Source: Antrihabitans stalactiti (lineage in GTDB: Bacteria; Actinomycetota; Actinomycetes; Mycobacteriales; Mycobacteriaceae). From it: 64,000 nucleotides of DNA. A model generated the notes under the pieces. The model was not told where the DNA came from. It saw only the letters and a list, made by a program, of their open reading frames with translations, and did not search any database. The DNA is taken from NCBI RefSeq assembly GCF_012932915.1, contig NZ_VCQU01000013.1:109630-173629 (forward strand), given 5' to 3'. Shown in pieces: positions 55,835 to 64,000 of this stretch (position 1 is the stretch's first letter; the number at the start of each line of letters is the position of its first letter). Both the position numbers and the translations under genes were made by a program.

Positions 55835-56652
55835 TGCATGCTGCAAGTCGGGACTCGCTGCAAGCAGTGCAGAGCAAGTTCGACGACATCGTCGGCGGGC
55901 TCGATGACTCGAAGCTCCTTGATTTCGCTGACAATCTGGCCGCCGTCGCGGACCTGTTGGTATCGGAAGTAGTGCTGCGCAAGCACATTGCTGGGAACGC
56001 CGAAGACGAGGCGCCCAAGGTCGCGCTCGTCGAATCGCTCTTCTCAGGCAAGATCGGCGCGGAGGCGCTCGACATCGTGCGTACTGCAGCCGCGCAGCGC
56101 TGGTCGAAGTCTCGGGACCTCACAGATGCGCTAGAGCGTTTCGCAAATCTCGCAGTGGTGGTCGACGCGGAGCGCGCAGGTCAGCTCGACAATCTCGAAG
56201 ACGAGCTGTTTCGCTTCGGGCGCACGCTCGATGCCAACCCGAAGCTTGCGACGTTGCTCGGCACCTCGAGCGCACCGGCCGCCGGCCGCGTGCAGCTGCT
56301 CGACGACGTCCTCGCAGGCAAGGCATCGCAGTACACGGAGCGCTTGCTCCGCCAGGCGGTCCAACTGGTGCACGGGCGGAACATCGAGGAGGTCGTGCCG
56401 CAGCTCGCCGAGCTTGCAGCGGCCCGACGCGGTGAATCGGTCGCTCATGTCACGGCAGCGAGCGCGCTGAGCGATGCACAGCTCGAGCGGCTGGAGGCTG
56501 TGCTGTCGCGGATCTACGACCGCAACATGTCGGTCCAGCTGGACATCGATCCCGATGTCCTCGGTGGTCTCCGGATCACGGTCGGCGACGAGGTTGTGGA
56601 CGGAACCATCGCGTCCCGACTTGCGGGCGCTGCCAGCCAGCTTCCAGATTAG
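55834..56652 (+). CDS. atpH: ATP synthase F1 subunit delta
   Basis: 272 residues, longer than the typical 180-residue bacterial delta. It aligns with the C-terminal part of mycobacterial AtpH: an N-terminal helical extension (about 1-95) and then the delta domain (RSASRR-like start, LVESLFSGKIGAEAL, VLSRIYDRNMSVQLDIDPDVLGGLRI). The start is ATG 55834 in the -1 frame relative to the b' gene. It joins the stator to the top of F1. Confidence 0.9.
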   Translation: MHAASRDSLQAVQSKFDDIVGGLDDSKLLDFADNLAAVADLLVSEVVLRKHIAGNAEDEAPKVALVESLFSGKIGAEALDIVRTAAAQRWSKSRDLTDALERFANLAVVVDAERAGQLDNLEDELFRFGRTLDANPKLATLLGTSSAPAAGRVQLLDDVLAGKASQYTERLLRQAVQLVHGRNIEEVVPQLAELAAARRGESVAHVTAASALSDAQLERLEAVLSRIYDRNMSVQLDIDPDVLGGLRITVGDEVVDGTIASRLAGAASQLPD

Positions 56653-56721
56653 CCGCACGAAATTACACGAGCCGAAATCCATTCGAGCTAGAGCTTATTC
56701 AAGAACAGGGAAAAGATAGCC

Positions 56722-58377
56722 ATGGCGGAGTTGACAATCTCACCGGAAGAGATTCAGGGCGCGGTCGAAAAGTACGTCGCCACCTTCTCGTCCGACACGT
56801 CGCGTGAGGAAATCGGTGTCGTATCCGACACGGGCGATGGAATTGCGCACGTCGAGGGCCTGCCATCGGCAATGACCCAAGAATTGCTCGAATTCCCGGG
56901 TGGCATTCTCGGTGTCGCGCTGAACCTCGACGAGGGCAGCATCGGTGCGGTCATCCTCGGTGACTACCAGCACATCCAGGAAGGCCAGCAGGTCAAGCGG
57001 ACCGGCACGGTTCTCTCGGTCCCCGTCGGCGACAACTTCCTCGGTCGCGTCATCGACCCGCTCGGTCACCCGATCGACGGCCTCGGCGACATCGAGCCCG
57101 AAACCCGTCGCGCACTCGAGCTGCAGGCACCGTCGGTCGTCGACCGCCAGGGCGTCAGCGAGCCGCTGCAGACCGGCATCAAGGCAATCGACTCGCAGAC
57201 GCCGATCGGCCGCGGTCAGCGTCAGCTGATCATCGGCGACCGTAAGACGGGCAAGACCGCCGTCTGCGTCGACACGATCATCAACCAGAAGCAGGCCTGG
57301 GAGTCGGGCGACCCGAACCAGCAGGTGCGCTGCGTCTACGTCGCGATCGGTCAGAAGGGTTCGACGATCGCCGCAGTCCGGCAGGGACTGGAAGATGCAG
57401 GCGCACTGGAGTACACGACGATCGTCGCGGCTCCGGCGTCAGACTCGGCCGGCTTCAAGTGGCTCGCGCCCTACACCGGTTCGGCCATCGGCCAGCACTG
57501 GATGTACGCGGGTAAGCACGTTCTGATCATCTTCGACGACCTGAGCAAGCAGGCAGAGGCCTACCGCGCCATCTCGCTGCTGCTGCGCCGCCCGCCGGGC
57601 CGCGAGGCGTACCCCGGTGACGTCTTCTACTTGCACTCCCGTCTCCTCGAGCGTTGCGCAAAGCTGTCCGACGCGCTCGGCGGTGGTTCGATGACCGGTC
57701 TGCCGATCATCGAGACGAAGGCCAACGACATCTCGGCGTTCATCCCGACCAACGTCATCTCGATCACCGACGGTCAGTGCTTCCTCGAGACCGACCTGTT
57801 CAACCAGGGTGTCCGCCCGGCGATCAACGTCGGTGTCTCGGTCTCCCGCGTCGGTGGCGCTGCGCAGATCAAGGCGATGAAAGAGGTTGCCGGTTCGCTG
57901 CGCCTCGAGCTGTCGCAGTACCGCGAACTCGAAGCATTCGCCGCATTCGCCTCGGATCTCGACGCGACGTCGAAGGCCCAGCTTGCCCGCGGTGCTCGCC
58001 TCGTCGAGCTGCTCAAGCAGCCGCAGTACACCCCGTACCCGGTCGAAGACCAGGTCGTGGCGATCTTCCTCGGCACGAAGGGTCACCTCGACTCGGTGCC
58101 GGTCGGCGATGTCATCCGCTTCGAGAAGGAAGTTCTCGAGCACGTTCGCTCGCGCCACGAGAACATCCTGACCGAGATCCGTGAATCGAAGAAGCTGTCC
58201 GACGACGCCGCCGAGGCGCTCGCGGACGCGATCAACGAGTTCAAGAAGAGCTTCTCGGCCAGCGACGGTAGCTCGGTCGTTGTCGAGGACTCCAAGGACG
58301 AGCCGGCTGACGAAGCTCCCGAGGCTGAAGAGACCGAGAAGGTCACGGTCCACAAGCCCGCTCCGGACAACAAGTAA
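56722..58377 (+). CDS. atpA: ATP synthase F1 subunit alpha
   Basis: 551 residues. Walker A-type motif [10 protein letters not shown] near residue 172, [11 protein letters not shown], and the conserved Arg finger region ([15 protein letters not shown]) identify alpha. The C-terminus has an acidic Glu/Asp/Ala tail of about 40 residues, a feature of mycobacterial alpha subunits that suppresses ATP hydrolysis. The intergenic gap of 69 nt holds a ribosome binding site. Confidence 0.97.
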   Translation: MAELTISPEEIQGAVEKYVATFSSDTSREEIGVVSDTGDGIAHVEGLPSAMTQELLEFPGGILGVALNLDEGSIGAVILGDYQHIQEGQQVKRTGTVLSVPVGDNFLGRVIDPLGHPIDGLGDIEPETRRALELQAPSVVDRQGVSEPLQTGIKAIDSQTPIGRGQRQLIIGDRKTGKTAVCVDTIINQKQAWESGDPNQQVRCVYVAIGQKGSTIAAVRQGLEDAGALEYTTIVAAPASDSAGFKWLAPYTGSAIGQHWMYAGKHVLIIFDDLSKQAEAYRAISLLLRRPPGREAYPGDVFYLHSRLLERCAKLSDALGGGSMTGLPIIETKANDISAFIPTNVISITDGQCFLETDLFNQGVRPAINVGVSVSRVGGAAQIKAMKEVAGSLRLELSQYRELEAFAAFASDLDATSKAQLARGARLVELLKQPQYTPYPVEDQVVAIFLGTKGHLDSVPVGDVIRFEKEVLEHVRSRHENILTEIRESKKLSDDAAEALADAINEFKKSFSASDGSSVVVEDSKDEPADEAPEAEETEKVTVHKPAPDNK

Positions 58378-58391
58378 GGGTGCGATCGTAA

Positions 58392-59315
58392 ATGGGCGCA
58401 CAAATACGTGTCCTGCGCCGAAGGATCAAGTCGGCGGGGTCGATCAAGAAGATCACCAAGGCGCAGGAGCTCATCGCGACATCGCGAATCTCCAAGGCAC
58501 AAGCACGCGTCTTGGCGGCTCGGCCGTATTCAGACGAGATGACCAACATGCTGACGACGCTGGCGGACGAGTCCACGCTCGACCATCCGTTGCTCGTCGA
58601 GCGTGAAAACGTCCGTCGCGCGGGAGTTTTGGTGGTTTCCTCGGACCGCGGTCTGTGTGGCGGATACAACGCCAACGTGATCCGCAAGGCCGAAGAGCTG
58701 TTCGAGACTCTGCGTTCGGAGGGCAAGGAGCCGGTCGTCTACACGATCGGGCGCAAGGCCCTGAACTTCTACAAGTTCCGGCAGCGTGAAGTGACGAGGT
58801 CGTGGACCGGAATTTCCGAGCAGCCAAAGTACGAGGATGCTCGCGAAATTGCCCAGGTGCTCGTAGCGGCGTTCCTCGAAGGAACCGACGTTCCTTACGA
58901 GGATCCGCTGCCCGAAGAGGTCCTGGGCGTGGACGAGCTGCACGTCGTCTCGACCGAGTTCAAGTCCATGCTGTCGCAGTCGGCAACGGCTCGCCGGATC
59001 GCGCCGTTGGTCGTCGAGTACACCGACGAACCGAAGCGCACCGAGTTCGAGTTCGAGCCAGAAGCACAAGAGCTGTTCGAGACGCTGCTCCCGCGGTACC
59101 TCGCAACCCGCGTGTATGCGGCGCTGCTCGAATCGTCAGCGTCGGAGTCGGCCGCTCGTCGCCGCGCAATGAAGGCAGCGACGGACAACGCGGACGACCT
59201 GATCAAGGCGCTGACGTTGCAGGCCAACCGTGCTCGCCAGGCTCAGATCACCCAAGAAATCAGTGAAATCGTCGGTGGCGTTGACGCGCTTGCCGCAACA
59301 GGAAGTGACGACTAG
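58392..59315 (+). CDS. atpG: ATP synthase F1 subunit gamma
   Basis: 307 residues. Conserved N-terminal helix ([19 protein letters not shown]) and C-terminal helix ([16 protein letters not shown]) form the rotating shaft. [15 protein letters not shown] is the gamma signature. The stop abuts the atpD start (TAG then ATG). Confidence 0.96.
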   Translation: MGAQIRVLRRRIKSAGSIKKITKAQELIATSRISKAQARVLAARPYSDEMTNMLTTLADESTLDHPLLVERENVRRAGVLVVSSDRGLCGGYNANVIRKAEELFETLRSEGKEPVVYTIGRKALNFYKFRQREVTRSWTGISEQPKYEDAREIAQVLVAAFLEGTDVPYEDPLPEEVLGVDELHVVSTEFKSMLSQSATARRIAPLVVEYTDEPKRTEFEFEPEAQELFETLLPRYLATRVYAALLESSASESAARRRAMKAATDNADDLIKALTLQANRARQAQITQEISEIVGGVDALAATGSDD

Positions 59316-60761
<1,446 letters not shown>

Positions 60762-60788
60762 TATCGCGAAGCGAGGGAGGAGCCAAGT

Positions 60789-61154
60789 ATGAGTGAAATA
60801 GCTGTAGAGCTGGTCGCGGTCGATCGGCGGGTGTGGTCGGGTGACGCAACGCTGGTCTTCGCGCGCACGACAGTCGGCGAGGTCGGGATTCTGCCGAAGC
60901 ACATCCCGCTCGTCGCGCAGCTTGCCGACGACGCGATGGTTCGGATCGACACGGCCGACGGCGAACAGCTGAAGTTTGCTGTCGACGGTGGATTCTTGTC
61001 GGTGAGCGCCGAGAAGATCACGATCCTCGCCGAGAGCGTCGAGTCTGCGGACGATATCGATGTCGAGAAGGCAGAACGCGACGCGGAGTCGGACGACGAA
61101 AGAACAAGTGCCCATGGCCGTGCTCGACTGCGAGCCGTCGGGCGCGTCGTCTAA
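60789..61154 (+). CDS. atpC: ATP synthase F1 subunit epsilon
   Basis: 121 residues, the short mycobacterial type: an N-terminal beta sandwich ([29 protein letters not shown]) and a short charged C-terminal helix (EKAERDAES...). It links the shaft to the c-ring. AGGGAGGAG precedes the ATG. Confidence 0.93.
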   Translation: MSEIAVELVAVDRRVWSGDATLVFARTTVGEVGILPKHIPLVAQLADDAMVRIDTADGEQLKFAVDGGFLSVSAEKITILAESVESADDIDVEKAERDAESDDERTSAHGRARLRAVGRVV

Positions 61155-61202
61155 GCGTTGCAACTCGCGTAGCGAAAGGGCGGCACGGCATTGCAGACCG
61201 GG

Positions 61203-61625
61203 ATGATTCTGTTGATCATTCTGGTCGCAATGCTGGCCGCCCTTTTTGCTGTCTCCGTCTATCGGCTGATGGTGCTCCGGGGTGGCGGGACGTCGGCGAT
61301 CATTCGGACCAGTCCTGGAAAGGGTTCGCAGGGATGGCGCCACGGCCTCATCCGGTATCGCGAAGACTCGCTCGTGTTCTACAAGCTGTCCAGCCTGCGC
61401 ATCGGCCCTGACGTGCGGCTCAGCAGGCAGGGGATCGTGGTCACCGATCGTCGCGCCCCGCAGGACAGCGAATTCGACATCATGACTCAGGAGATCGTCG
61501 TGCTCGCGGTTGCGGACGGCGACCGCGATCTCGAGGTCGCGCTCGACCGCGGCGCACTGACCGCATTTCTTTCGTGGGTGGAGAGCCGGCCGTCGGGACG
61601 GTCGATGCGGGGACGGTTCGGTTAG
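61203..61625 (+). CDS. DUF2550-family membrane protein
   Basis: 140 residues from the ATG at 61203; a TTG at 61191 with AAAGGG upstream is an alternative that adds four residues. One N-terminal membrane helix (MILLIILVAMLAALFAVSVYRL) is followed by a soluble DUF2550 domain (WRHGLIRYREDSLVFYKLSSL, RQGIVVTDRR). It is the Rv1312 counterpart downstream of atpC. Its stop shares TTAG (61622-61625) with the stop of the convergent gene. Function unknown. Confidence 0.8.
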   Translation: MILLIILVAMLAALFAVSVYRLMVLRGGGTSAIIRTSPGKGSQGWRHGLIRYREDSLVFYKLSSLRIGPDVRLSRQGIVVTDRRAPQDSEFDIMTQEIVVLAVADGDRDLEVALDRGALTAFLSWVESRPSGRSMRGRFG

Positions 61626-62197
61626 TCCTGCTTACCGCCGGGCTTCCAGAGAACATCGCCGTCCGGATTTGCCACCCGGCTGAGTATGAACAGCAGGTCC
61701 GACAGTCGATTCAGGTATTTTGCGGGCAACGCGCTCGTGGTGTCAGGGTTCGCGTCGACGGCGGCCCACGCGGACCTCTCCGCGCGACGGGTAACGGTGC
61801 GCGCGGCGTGCAACAACGCGCCCAGGGGAGTGCCGCCCGGAAGGATGAAGGAGTTCAGCGGCGCCAAGCCCTCGTTGAACGCGTCGCACCAGCCCTCCAA
61901 CCGATCGATGTAGGACTGCGCTACACGTAACGGCGGATATTTCGGATCTTCCACTACCGGCGTCGAGAGATCGGCCCCTGCATCGAACAGGTCGTTTTGG
62001 ACCTGTCGAAGCACTGCGAGAATGTTCGCTGGGGGATTGCCCAGCGCAACCGCAACACCAATTGCCGCGTTTGTCTCGTCGCAATCCGCATACGCGACCA
62101 GTCGAGGATCGTTCTTCGAAATGCGCGAGAAGTCGCTGAGGCCGGTCGTGCCGTCGTCGCCCGTCCGGGTATAGATCCGGGTCAGATGAACGCCCAT
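61622..62197 (-). CDS. PduO-type cob(I)alamin adenosyltransferase
   Basis: 191 residues from the ATG at 62197. The N-terminal [16 protein letters not shown]-binding motif, [27 protein letters not shown] and the RRAERSAW helix with [14 protein letters not shown] are diagnostic of PduO-type ATP:cob(I)alamin adenosyltransferases. It makes coenzyme B12 for adenosylcobalamin enzymes. It is divergent from murA, with 90 nt between. Confidence 0.9.
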   Translation of the reverse strand: MGVHLTRIYTRTGDDGTTGLSDFSRISKNDPRLVAYADCDETNAAIGVAVALGNPPANILAVLRQVQNDLFDAGADLSTPVVEDPKYPPLRVAQSYIDRLEGWCDAFNEGLAPLNSFILPGGTPLGALLHAARTVTRRAERSAWAAVDANPDTTSALPAKYLNRLSDLLFILSRVANPDGDVLWKPGGKQD

Positions 62198-62273
62198 GCC
62201 GCAACGGTACGTGGCTCGGGTCCGATCACTCACATCGCCTGGCGTCCCTTCGCGAACCGATGGGGTCGGAGAT

Positions 62274-62279
62274 TAGGCT
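62274..62279 (+). promoter_or_regulatory. -10 element of murA
   Basis: TAGGCT ends 8 nt before the murA GTG at 62288. No Shine-Dalgarno sequence is seen, so murA may be leaderless. Confidence 0.35.
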
Positions 62280-62287
62280 GTCCCACT

Positions 62288-63565
62288 GTGAGTGAACGCT
62301 TCCTTGTCAACGGCGGTAATCGTCTCGTCGGCGAAGTGGCTGTCGGGGGCGCAAAGAACAGCGTTCTGAAGTTGATGGCCGCCGCGTTGCTGGCCGAGGG
62401 GACGAGCACCATCACCAACTGTCCAGACATTCTGGACGTACCTCTGATGGCCGAGGTCCTGCGCGGGCTCGGGTGCGATGTCGTGCTCGAAGGCGACGAG
62501 TGCCGGATCACGACGCCCGCCGAGCCGAAGTATCAGGCTGATTTTCCCGCGGTCCGGCAGTTTCGAGCGTCGGTGTGTGTACTGGGACCGCTGGTCGCGC
62601 GATGCCGGCGAGCAGTAGTTGCATTACCTGGGGGAGACGCGATCGGGTCGCGACCCTTGGATATGCATCAGGCGGGCTTACGCCTGCTGGGTGCGCACGC
62701 GGAAATCGAGCACGGCTGCGTGGTCGCCCACGCGGACGAACTACAGGGCGCGAAAATCCGGCTCGACTTTCCATCCGTGGGTGCAACCGAGAACATCCTT
62801 ATGGCGGCAGCTCTCGCCGAGGGCGAGACGGTCATCGATAACGCCGCGCGAGAACCCGACATCGTCGACCTGTGCAACATGCTCGTGCAGATGGGTGCGC
62901 GGATAAGCGGGGCGGGCACGACGACACTCACCATCCGGGGAGTGAAGAAGCTCGAGCCGACGACACATCGAGTGATCGGTGATCGAATCGTCGCTGCCAC
63001 CTGGGGCATCGCCGCTGCAATGACGACGGGCGACGTACGGGTGACCGGCGTAAATCCGAAGCACCTGACCTTGGTGCTGGAAAAGCTGCGTTCTGCCGGC
63101 GCCCGGGTGTCGTTCGAGCCGGACGGATTCCGGGTGGTGCAGAAGGACCGCCCGAAGGCGGTGAACTTCTCGACGCTGCCGTTCCCAGGTTTCCCGACCG
63201 ACTTGCAGCCGATGGCGATCGGTCTTGCGGCGATTGCCGATGGCACTTCGATGATCACCGAGAACGTTTTCGAAGCTCGGTTCCGCTTCGTGGAGGAGAT
63301 GATTCGCCTCGGTGCCGATGCGCGGACCGACGGCCACCACGCCGTGGTGCGGGGAATTCCCCGACTGTCGAGCGCACCGGTGTGGTCATCGGATATCCGT
63401 GCGGGCGCCGGCTTGGTCCTCGCGGGGCTGGTAGCGGACGGGACGACGGAGGTTCACGACGTCTACCACATCGATCGTGGCTACCCCCGATTCGTCGAGA
63501 ACCTGCAGGCATTGGGTGGCGACATCGAGCGAGTCGGAACCCCGGATCCCGGGGCTCCGAGGTAG
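62288..63565 (+). CDS. murA: UDP-N-acetylglucosamine 1-carboxyvinyltransferase with Asp at the Cys position
   Basis: 425 residues from GTG 62288. The two-domain EPSP-synthase-like fold has [17 protein letters not shown] at the N-terminus and [12 protein letters not shown] near 93-104. The mobile loop reads [10 protein letters not shown]: residue 117 is Asp where most bacteria have the Cys alkylated by fosfomycin. This is the same as M. tuberculosis MurA (Asp117), which is naturally fosfomycin-insensitive. It performs the first committed step of peptidoglycan synthesis and precedes the rRNA operon, as in mycobacteria. Confidence 0.96.
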   Translation: MSERFLVNGGNRLVGEVAVGGAKNSVLKLMAAALLAEGTSTITNCPDILDVPLMAEVLRGLGCDVVLEGDECRITTPAEPKYQADFPAVRQFRASVCVLGPLVARCRRAVVALPGGDAIGSRPLDMHQAGLRLLGAHAEIEHGCVVAHADELQGAKIRLDFPSVGATENILMAAALAEGETVIDNAAREPDIVDLCNMLVQMGARISGAGTTTLTIRGVKKLEPTTHRVIGDRIVAATWGIAAAMTTGDVRVTGVNPKHLTLVLEKLRSAGARVSFEPDGFRVVQKDRPKAVNFSTLPFPGFPTDLQPMAIGLAAIADGTSMITENVFEARFRFVEEMIRLGADARTDGHHAVVRGIPRLSSAPVWSSDIRAGAGLVLAGLVADGTTEVHDVYHIDRGYPRFVENLQALGGDIERVGTPDPGAPR

Positions 63566-63842
63566 ATGTGGCCCGCGCCACAGCAGCGAAATTTCGGGTC
63601 TCACTTGCGTTCGCCCGGATCGCGCCGCTGTGACCAGCGCAGATGACGGCAAACACGCTGCCGACCAGGCGATTTGATTTGTTGTTCTTCGTCGCGTAAC
63701 TTTCTTCAAGTCAGAGCGACACGGACACCGACCCGGACCGAAAGGCCTGGGAAACGAGGTTGGACGGTCGAGCGCTTGAGACTCCCGAAGACAAGAACGC
63801 CGAGTAGGGTTGTGTCTTCGAAACCGAGAATGTGACTGGGTT

Positions 63843-63869
63843 TTGACTCCGGGAACAGGATCGTATAAG
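63843..63869 (+). promoter_or_regulatory. rRNA operon promoter
   Basis: TTGACT (63843-63848) and TATAAG (63864-63869) with 15-16 nt between form the strongest promoter-like pair in the window. It lies about 130 nt from the window end and upstream of the leader motif. Confidence 0.7.
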
Positions 63870-63923
63870 CTGGAAAAGTTGCCCCGGAGGACCCGCTGAG
63901 TGTGGGTGTGATGGTGTGTGCGT

Positions 63924-63936
63924 GTTCTTTGAGAAC
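63924..63936 (+). promoter_or_regulatory. rrn leader antitermination hairpin (boxB-like)
   Basis: GTTCTTTGAGAAC forms a 5-bp stem with a 3-nt loop and is followed by TCAACAGTGTG, closely matching the conserved leader element found just upstream of 16S rRNA in mycobacteria and relatives. Confidence 0.7.
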
Positions 63937-64000
63937 TCAACAGTGTGTCGATGAATGTCAGTGCCAATTAGTTATTGGTTTTGCTGTCTTTCTCATTCTT

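Larger units (their letters stand above)
63566..64000 (+). promoter_or_regulatory. upstream region and leader of an rRNA operon
   Basis: The 435 nt after murA hold no protein gene. They contain a promoter (63843-63869) and an antitermination-type leader motif (63924-63936). The 16S rRNA gene itself must begin beyond the window's end. A second possible -10 (TAACTT near 63697) suggests an additional upstream promoter. Confidence 0.8.

Overview
The window is high-GC actinobacterial DNA. It most likely comes from a mycolic-acid-containing member of the Mycobacteriales close to Rhodococcus or Nocardia. The evidence is: F420/deazaflavin-linked oxidoreductases, Pkn-type Ser/Thr kinases with an extracellular domain, a MurA carrying Asp where most bacteria have the catalytic Cys, an atp operon preceded by rfe, frequent GTG starts, several probable leaderless genes, and a right half whose order matches the argS-to-rrn region of Mycobacterium tuberculosis (recalled gene order, not searched). 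The genus is inference.

Layout. 1-8.4 kb: mixed accessory genes (end of an F420-dependent oxidoreductase, a secreted DUF4185 protein, a PAS-PAS-GGDEF-EAL protein, a DUF2156 membrane protein, an LLM flavin oxidoreductase, a MarR/SnoaL divergent pair and a Ddn-like protein). 8.4-13.9 kb, minus strand: a Ser/Thr kinase followed by four unrecognised envelope genes, two of them paralogous and one a membrane protein with an internal duplication; I regard this as the best candidate for an undescribed system. 14-19.1 kb: a Tat-exported metallophosphoesterase and an iron ABC importer behind an IdeR/DtxR-type iron box. 19.1-20 kb: a MarR-cupin pair with its own palindromic operator. 20-26.9 kb: a sulfation block, with a sulfotransferase and a DUF1214 protein divergent from IclR-cysD-cysNC-cysQ; the shared promoter region holds an exact KstR-type box. 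27-30.7 kb: a HAD hydrolase and a molybdate operon (TOBE regulator-modABC). 30.7-34.8 kb: a second kinase behind two paralogous lipoproteins.

34.9-64 kb is the conserved block: tRNA-Arg(CCG), DUF3105 and DUF305 genes, argS, lysA-hom-thrC-thrB, rho, a third lipoprotein paralog, rpmE, prfA, prmC, sua5, glyA, rfe, two small AtpZ/AtpI-type genes, atpB-E-F-(b')-H-A-G-D-C, a DUF2550 protein, a PduO-type adenosyltransferase, murA, and the promoter and leader of an rRNA operon whose 16S gene lies beyond the window. The b' and delta subunits are separate coupled genes rather than the fused mycobacterial b-delta protein. Subunit c carries Met at the position of mycobacterial Ala63 (bedaquiline site).

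Three copies of a near-perfect 44-50 nt palindrome (about 8.4, 27.6 and 45.9 kb) form a small dispersed repeat family showing compensatory base changes. No insertion sequence, prophage or CRISPR array was seen.
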